In this document: piece by piece, positions 6,067-9,819 of the stretch
How positions within the stretch are numbered: position 1 is the first letter of the stretch
How the letters are laid out: every line of letters begins with the position of its first letter
NCBI GenBank assembly: GCA_016789165.1
Contig: JAEURL010000290.1
Coordinates: forward strand, 1-9,819
DNA length: 9,819 nt
Reading direction: 5' to 3'
DNA from: Anaerolineales bacterium
GTDB taxonomy: Bacteria > Chloroflexota > Anaerolineae > Anaerolineales > UBA6663
The notes under the pieces: generated by a model
What the model saw: the letters and a program-made list of their open reading frames with translations, nothing else
Database searches by the model: none
Told to the model about the DNA's origin: nothing
Program-made: the position numbers and the translations under genes

Positions 6067-6872
6067 AACGCCTGATGGCCCTGCTCGGGCTGGCGGCCGG
6101 CCTCGGCCTCGGCCTGCTCTACACCTGGGTGCTCAGCCCCGTCCAATACGTGGACACAGACCCGCTCACCCTGCGCGCCGATTACAAGGTTGAATGGATG
6201 ATCTGGACGGCCGGCGCCTACCTCGGCGACGGCGACCTGGAGCGCGCCCACACCCGAATCACGGCCTTGGGCGAAAGCGATCCGGCCCGGGCCGTGGCCG
6301 CCCAGGCCCAGCGTCTGGCCGCCGCCGGCGGTGAACCCGAGTCCGTGCAGGCCCTGGCCGCGCTGGCGGCCGCCCTCGGCGCCGGCCCGGCCCCGCGCCT
6401 CACGCCCAGCGAGCCGCCGACGCCCGAGCCCACCGCTGCGCCCACCGCAACCCCAGAGCCAACACCGACGCCGGAGCCCAGCCCCACCCCGCTGCTTCTG
6501 CCGACCCCCTTGCCCAGCCCCACCCCGCCGGGCGTCTTCAGCTTCGTGGGCCAGTCCTTCGCCTGCGACAGCGGCCTCCAGCCGCCGCTGCTGCAGGTGG
6601 TGGCGCAGGACGCGCAAGGCGAGGGCGTGGCCGGCGTCGAGGTGATCGTCGAGTGGAGCGGCGGACAGGATCGGTTCTTCACCGGCCTGAAGCCGGAACT
6701 GGGCCACGGCTACGGCGACTTCGCCATGGACATCAACGTCGCCTACACCGTGCGCCTGGCCTCAGATCCCTCTGGCGAAATCTCGGTCCGCTCTGATCCC
6801 TGCACTGACGCCGCCGGCCAGCTGATCGCCACCTCGGTGCTGCTGACCTTTCAACAGCCTGCCCGCCCATGA
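6063..6872 (+). CDS. Membrane-anchored protein with Pro/Thr linker and exported C-terminal domain
   Basis: This 269-residue protein has four parts. An N-terminal hydrophobic helix (4-26) acts as signal anchor. A helical segment (about 27-107) is paralogous to the whole preceding protein. A linker (114-156) consists almost only of Pro, Thr, Glu, Ser and Ala. A C-terminal domain (157-269), probably beta-rich, has VAGVEVIVEWSGGQDRFFTG, then LKPELGHGYGDFAMD, and two cysteines (C168, C247) that could form a disulfide outside the cell. The C-terminal part recalls Ig-like or carboxypeptidase-regulatory-like folds, but this is inference. Such linkers are common in surface proteins of Chloroflexota. 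The ATG (6063-6065) overlaps the previous stop in ATGA, and its own stop overlaps the acetyltransferase start the same way, indicating translational coupling. The specific function is unknown. Confidence 0.85.
   Translation: MKRLMALLGLAAGLGLGLLYTWVLSPVQYVDTDPLTLRADYKVEWMIWTAGAYLGDGDLERAHTRITALGESDPARAVAAQAQRLAAAGGEPESVQALAALAAALGAGPAPRLTPSEPPTPEPTAAPTATPEPTPTPEPSPTPLLLPTPLPSPTPPGVFSFVGQSFACDSGLQPPLLQVVAQDAQGEGVAGVEVIVEWSGGQDRFFTGLKPELGHGYGDFAMDINVAYTVRLASDPSGEISVRSDPCTDAAGQLIATSVLLTFQQPARP
6402..6530 (+). repeat. Low-complexity Pro/Thr/Glu-coding tract
   Basis: A degenerate run of CC(G/C)-AC(G/C)-CC(G/C)-GAG codons encodes the 43-residue linker of the membrane-anchored protein. It is imperfect at DNA level, so it is a protein linker more than a simple tandem repeat, but it may vary in length between strains. 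Confidence 0.7.
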
Positions 6873-7429
6873 TCGCCATCCGGCCGCTGACCGCCATCAC
6901 CGAGGCCGACCTGCTGCGCCTGATCCGGGGCTATACGGCCTCGGCCAAATACGTGGTCGCGAAAACCGAGGCCGGGGAGCGCGTCACGTTCACGCTGGAG
7001 TGGGTCACCCTGGCGCGGCCCTACGTCAAGCGCTGGGACCCGCCCGACCCGGAGCTGCGCGAGCGCTACCTGCGGATGCCGGCCATGGGGTTTTCCTTTG
7101 GTGCCTACGACGGCGAAACGCTGGCCGGCCTGGCGTTGGCCGAGCCGCAGGCCTGGAACCGGGAGCTGTGGATCTGGGAGTTCCACGTCGCCGTGGAGCA
7201 TCAGCGGCGGGGCCTGGGCCGGCGGTTGATGGAGGCCGTGGCCGCGCGGGCGCACGCGGGGGGAATGCGCTGCCTGGTGGTGGAGGTGCAGAACACCAAC
7301 GCGCCGGCCATCCAGTTCTACCGCGCGGCCGGCTTCGCAATCGAGGCGGTTGACCTCTCCTACTACACCAACGCCGACCTGGAGCCGGGCGGCGAGGTAG
7401 CCCTCTTCATGAAGCGGCGCCTGGAGTGA
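6869..7429 (+). CDS. GNAT family N-acetyltransferase
   Basis: This 186-residue protein has a GNAT fold. The acetyl-CoA binding motif A is FHVAVEHQRRGLGRRLMEA (about 105-123), with the Q112-R-R-G-L-G117 pyrophosphate loop. Motif B is LVVEVQNTNAPAIQFYRAAGF, where the Asn and Tyr positions typical of the family are seen. The ending (DLSYYTN followed by EVALFMKR) and the VEVQ.TN.PAI.FY pattern resemble streptothricin-acetyltransferase-like GNATs, but the substrate cannot be read from sequence and antibiotic resistance should not be assumed. It lacks membrane segments. Its ATG overlaps the stop of the upstream membrane-protein gene (ATGA), so it is the third gene of a coupled operon, and an action on that pathway is possible. 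It is convergent with the SIS gene, 12 bases away. Confidence 0.9.
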   Translation: MIAIRPLTAITEADLLRLIRGYTASAKYVVAKTEAGERVTFTLEWVTLARPYVKRWDPPDPELRERYLRMPAMGFSFGAYDGETLAGLALAEPQAWNRELWIWEFHVAVEHQRRGLGRRLMEAVAARAHAGGMRCLVVEVQNTNAPAIQFYRAAGFAIEAVDLSYYTNADLEPGGEVALFMKRRLE

Positions 7430-7441
7430 GGCGCCGGCCTC
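7428..7441. other. Short GC hairpin between convergent genes
   Basis: GAGGC (7428-7432) and GCCTC (7437-7441) form a 5-bp stem with loop GCCG between the acetyltransferase stop and the SIS protein stop. No T-run follows on either side, so it is a poor terminator and may be chance; no better terminator is seen in the 12-base gap. Confidence 0.25.
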
Positions 7442-8440
7442 TCACCCTTCCCGCGCCGCCGGGTCCACCCCGTAACACGCCGCCAAATAGAAAGCCGCAT
7501 AGCTGCCGTAGTGGGCCAGCGTGAGCAGCTGCGCCAGGCGCGAGCGGCCCTGGCCGGCGATGACATCGGTGTTGTAGCCGGCCGTCATGAAGCCCAGCCG
7601 GACCTCATCCAAGGCGGCCGCCGCCGCTGGGCCGCGCAGAAACAGCGTCAGATACTTGTCGATCAAGGCCTCGGGCAGAAAGCGGCCGGCCAGGGCATGG
7701 TCGGCCTCGGCCAGCGGCACGCACTGGGCCCCGGCCTTGGCCAACTGGTTGATCTGGCCCTGCCACCAGCGGCCGGCCGGCGTCAGCTCATCGGCCACAA
7801 AAAGCGCGGCGTAGCGGTCCATTAACTGGCCGGCCATGCGCTTGGCCGGGTTGGCGCGCACCGGGCTGTCGGCGCGCAGGCTGGCCTGCTGGGCACGCAA
7901 AGCCGCGCCGGCCTCAGCCACGGCCTCGGCCGGCTCGGGCGCGGCCTCCAGCTTCGCCAGCGCCGCCAGGGTCAGCGCCGCCAGCGGCACCAGGCCGTCC
8001 GGGGCTTCCGAAGCCGGGTAACGCCAGGCCGTGACGCCGGGCAGGTCCAGCAGCCGGCCCCCTGAAGCGAGGCCCACCACCGCCGCGCCGCGCGCCAGCG
8101 CCGCCTCGGCCGCCGCCACAGTGTCCGCCGTCCGGCCGGAATGCGAGAGCGCCAGCACGAGCGTCTGCGGGCCTAGCCAGGCCGGCAGGCCAGGCCGCGG
8201 CCAAACGATCACGGGCCGGCCGGCCGGCTCCGCTACGGCCGCCAGCGCCAGCTCGCCGGCGATGGCCGAATCCCCACGCCCCACCACGACCACCTGCCGC
8301 GCGGAGGGCGCGGCCGCCGGCCAGGCCAACGTCTGCCCGAGCGCCCAGGCGGCGGCGAGTTGGTCCGGCCAGGCCTCGAGGTGGGCCAGCCAATTGCGGG
8401 AGTCGAGCGAGCGGAGGTAGTCGAGGTCGTCGAGGCGCAT
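7442..8440 (-). CDS. SIS-domain protein, bifunctional phosphoglucose/phosphomannose isomerase-like
   Basis: This 332-residue protein matches the PGI/PMI family with two SIS domains. The first has VVVVGRGDSAIAG (50-62), in place of the family's usual GMGGSAIGG, and the sugar-phosphate loop LSHSGRT (98-104). The second contains NPAKRMAGQLMDR, QINQLAKA and the well-kept ending LTLAHYGSYAAFYLAACYGVDP. Family enzymes interconvert glucose-6-phosphate or mannose-6-phosphate with fructose-6-phosphate in the cytoplasm. At the position of the NHNE/NHNT segment, which often carries the catalytic Glu, this protein reads EADHALAG (245-252). The isomerase activity is therefore uncertain. The ATG at 8440 lacks a clear Shine-Dalgarno sequence. 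The gene follows rsmI by 23 bases and is probably cotranscribed with it. Confidence 0.85.
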   Translation of the reverse strand: MRLDDLDYLRSLDSRNWLAHLEAWPDQLAAAWALGQTLAWPAAAPSARQVVVVGRGDSAIAGELALAAVAEPAGRPVIVWPRPGLPAWLGPQTLVLALSHSGRTADTVAAAEAALARGAAVVGLASGGRLLDLPGVTAWRYPASEAPDGLVPLAALTLAALAKLEAAPEPAEAVAEAGAALRAQQASLRADSPVRANPAKRMAGQLMDRYAALFVADELTPAGRWWQGQINQLAKAGAQCVPLAEADHALAGRFLPEALIDKYLTLFLRGPAAAAALDEVRLGFMTAGYNTDVIAGQGRSRLAQLLTLAHYGSYAAFYLAACYGVDPAAREG

Positions 8441-8463
8441 AGACAGTGAACCGAGGAACGTGA

Positions 8464-9291
8464 TCAGTCAGCCGGGAGGTTGTAGATCTCGCGCGCCGAC
8501 CAGCCGGCAAGCTGGGCCAGCTGGCGGGCGGCCTCCTTGCGCTTAAGGCCGGCCGCCGTCAGGCGCACCAGCTCGGCGCGGACGCGGGCTGCCTCCCAGC
8601 GTTCGGCCGGCTGCCCGGCGGCGCCGGCCACCACCAGGGTGATCTCGCCCAGCACTTCTTTCTCCGCGAAGTGGGCGGCGGCCTCGGCCAGCGTGCCGCG
8701 GAAAATCTCCTCGTGCAGCTTGGTCAGCTCGCGGGCCACCGCCGCGGGCCGGTCGCCGAGCACGGCCCGCAAATCGGCCAGCGTCTCCAGCAGGCGGTGC
8801 GGGGCCTCGTAGGCCACCAGGGTGCGCGGCTCGGCGCGGACCGACTCCAGCAGCCGCCGGCGCTCGGCGTCCTTGCGCGGCAGGAAGCCCAGGTAGACGA
8901 AGGCGTCGGTGGGCAGGCCGGAGGCCACCAGCGCGGCCAGCACCGCCGACGGGCCAGGCACCGGCGTCACCGCGTGGCCGGCCGCCAGCGCCGCGCGCAC
9001 CAGCTCATAGCCGGGGTCGGAGAGGGCCGGCGTGCCGGCGTCGGAGACCAGGGCCACGTCGCCGGTTTCCAGCGCCGCCAGGACGGCGTCCAACTTGTCC
9101 AGCTTGTTGTGCTCGTAATAGCTGGTGAGCGGCGTGTGGATGGCGAAGTGAGTCAGCAGCCGGCGGGTGTGGCGCGTGTCCTCGGCCGCGATCAGGGCCG
9201 CCTCGCGCAGGATGCGCAGGGCCCGGGCCGTGATATCTTCCAGGTTGCCGATCGGCGTGGCGACGAGGTACAGCGTGCCCACAGATAACAC
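8464..9291 (-). CDS. rsmI: 16S rRNA (cytidine-1402-2'-O)-methyltransferase RsmI
   Basis: This 275-residue protein is a typical SAM-dependent tetrapyrrole-methylase-fold enzyme. It carries GTLYLVATPIGNLEDIT at the N-terminus, then AEDTRHTRRLL, YYEHNK, LVSDAGTPALSDPGYELVR, VPGPSAVLAAL, YLGFLPRK and YEAPHRLLE, all hallmarks of RsmI. A small C-terminal helical segment (about 235-272, LKRKEAARQLAQLAGWSARE) matches the helix-turn-helix tail of the family. RsmI 2'-O-methylates C1402 in the ribosomal decoding centre. The start shown is GTG at 9291. A second GTG at 9282, starting MGTLYLVATP as in many homologues and with GGGCGG eight bases upstream, is equally likely. It lies downstream of the PAP2 gene on the same strand with a 90-base gap. 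Confidence 0.95.
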   Translation of the reverse strand: MLSVGTLYLVATPIGNLEDITARALRILREAALIAAEDTRHTRRLLTHFAIHTPLTSYYEHNKLDKLDAVLAALETGDVALVSDAGTPALSDPGYELVRAALAAGHAVTPVPGPSAVLAALVASGLPTDAFVYLGFLPRKDAERRRLLESVRAEPRTLVAYEAPHRLLETLADLRAVLGDRPAAVARELTKLHEEIFRGTLAEAAAHFAEKEVLGEITLVVAGAAGQPAERWEAARVRAELVRLTAAGLKRKEAARQLAQLAGWSAREIYNLPAD

Positions 9292-9315
9292 CGCCCGGGG
9301 TGCGAAGTACGCCAG

Positions 9316-9357
9316 GCCAGGGCGGCCGGCCCAGACAACCTTCTGGGCTTCCCTGGC
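9316..9357. other. Nested stem-loop between the PAP2 gene and rsmI
   Basis: An outer 7-bp stem GCCAGGG/CCCTGGC (9316-9322, 9351-9357) encloses an inner 6-bp stem CCCAGA/TCTGGG (9330-9335, 9342-9347) with a 6-base loop. It occupies the centre of the 90-base gap. No T-run follows on the minus strand, so it is not a classical terminator; it could be a leader structure of rsmI, an mRNA-stabilising element, or chance in GC-rich DNA. Confidence 0.35.
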
Positions 9358-9381
9358 GCGCTTCGCGGTTCACATCAGGGT

Positions 9382-9819
9382 TTATAAAAGCCAGGCCGGC
9401 AGGAACGCCAGCCAGGCCGGGAGCGAAGCCGCCAGCGCCAGCCCGAAGAGCGCCCCGAGCAGCGCGCCGGCGACCACATCCGAAATATAGTGGACGCCCA
9501 TCACCACCCGTGCCAGGGCCACCAGCGGGCCCCAGACCACGAGCACGGCCGCGAACCAGGCCGGCCCCAGGGCCAGGCCCAGCACCGCCAGCATCAGGGC
9601 GCGGGCGGCGTGCCCGGATGGAAAGGAGTGCGGGTCCGCGCTGCGGTAGATGGCCCCCCACTCGCCCGGCGGGCGCTGCCGGCGCACGGTCCACTTGAGC
9701 GCCTGCACCACCACAGCCAGCACGCCGATGGCCAGGAAGATCACCACCGCCCGGTACTTCCAGGCGGCATCGGCCACCAGCCACACGAGCACCAGGCCGA
9801 TCCCCCAGAACCAGCTATC
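9382..9819 (-). CDS. PAP2 superfamily membrane phosphatase, 5' end outside the window
   Basis: The last 145 residues are present; the frame runs open to the window edge, so the true start lies beyond it. All three PAP2 signature blocks are visible (numbered from the first visible residue): KWTVRRQRP (42-50, the KX6RP motif), FPSGHA (66-71, with H70), and ARVVMGVHYISD (103-114, with R104, H110 and D114; the usual first Ser of SRX5HX3D is Ala). Several hydrophobic segments show an integral membrane protein. Family members dephosphorylate lipid phosphates such as undecaprenyl pyrophosphate or phosphatidylglycerophosphate, often on the outer face of the membrane; the substrate here is unknown. 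It probably leads a same-strand group with rsmI and the SIS gene. Confidence 0.88.
   Translation of the reverse strand, partial: DSWFWGIGLVLVWLVADAAWKYRAVVIFLAIGVLAVVVQALKWTVRRQRPPGEWGAIYRSADPHSFPSGHAARALMLAVLGLALGPAWFAAVLVVWGPLVALARVVMGVHYISDVVAGALLGALFGLALAASLPAWLAFLPAWLL

Noticed and set aside
6402..6530. Tandem repeat array or CRISPR-like repeat
   Set aside because: The periodicity comes from Pro/Thr/Glu codons; units are short, degenerate and without spacers.
6869..7429. Antibiotic-resistance acetyltransferase
   Set aside because: The resemblance to streptothricin acetyltransferases is limited to general GNAT features and the ending; the operon context with membrane proteins gives no support for a resistance role.

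Overview
The window is GC-rich bacterial DNA (roughly two thirds G+C) holding nine protein genes and one tRNA gene. The gene content and protein style suggest an Anaerolineae-like member of the Chloroflexota. The supporting signs are a YchF-like GTPase beside an M3 oligoendopeptidase, a PGI/PMI-type SIS protein behind RsmI, and an exported protein with a Pro/Thr/Glu linker of the PTPEPTPT type. This placement is inference from familiarity with such proteins and was not searched.

Layout: (1) 1-105, minus strand: the first 35 codons of a glycine-rich protein, cut by the window edge. (2) 268-1659, plus strand: a response regulator with REC, PAS and HD-GYP domains, a probable c-di-GMP phosphodiesterase. 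(3) 1717-4611, minus strand: a two-gene unit, ychF-like first and then an M3 oligoendopeptidase. It ends in a 10-bp intrinsic terminator whose T-tract overlaps the end of the HD-GYP gene. (4) 4612-4671: a short divergent region with a near-perfect 10-bp inverted repeat. (5) 4672-5514, plus strand: a free-standing LAGLIDADG endonuclease with an N-terminal helix-turn-helix. Its 5' part is GC-rich like the host, and the rest is clearly more AT-rich. (6) 5542-5624, plus strand: tRNA-Leu(CAA). Its TATAAT promoter element lies just past the endonuclease stop codon, and a strong terminator follows the tRNA. (7) 5704-7429, plus strand: a tightly coupled three-gene operon with ATGA overlaps. It encodes a small membrane-anchored protein, a larger paralogue of it with an exported C-terminal domain, and a GNAT acetyltransferase. 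(8) 7442-9819, minus strand: a PAP2 phosphatase (5' end outside the window), rsmI, and a SIS-domain isomerase-like protein, all in one direction.

Most of the window is housekeeping or signalling. The parts that stand out are the mosaic homing endonuclease between ychF and the tRNA gene with its operator-like palindrome, the tandem paralogous membrane proteins of unrecognised function, altered active-site motifs in the SIS and YchF-like proteins, and a marked excess of the palindrome GCCGGC. No CRISPR array, insertion sequence, prophage or obvious defence system is visible. No gene-free stretch exceeds 300 bases; the longest, 106-267, holds only a weak promoter candidate and two ribosome-binding sites.
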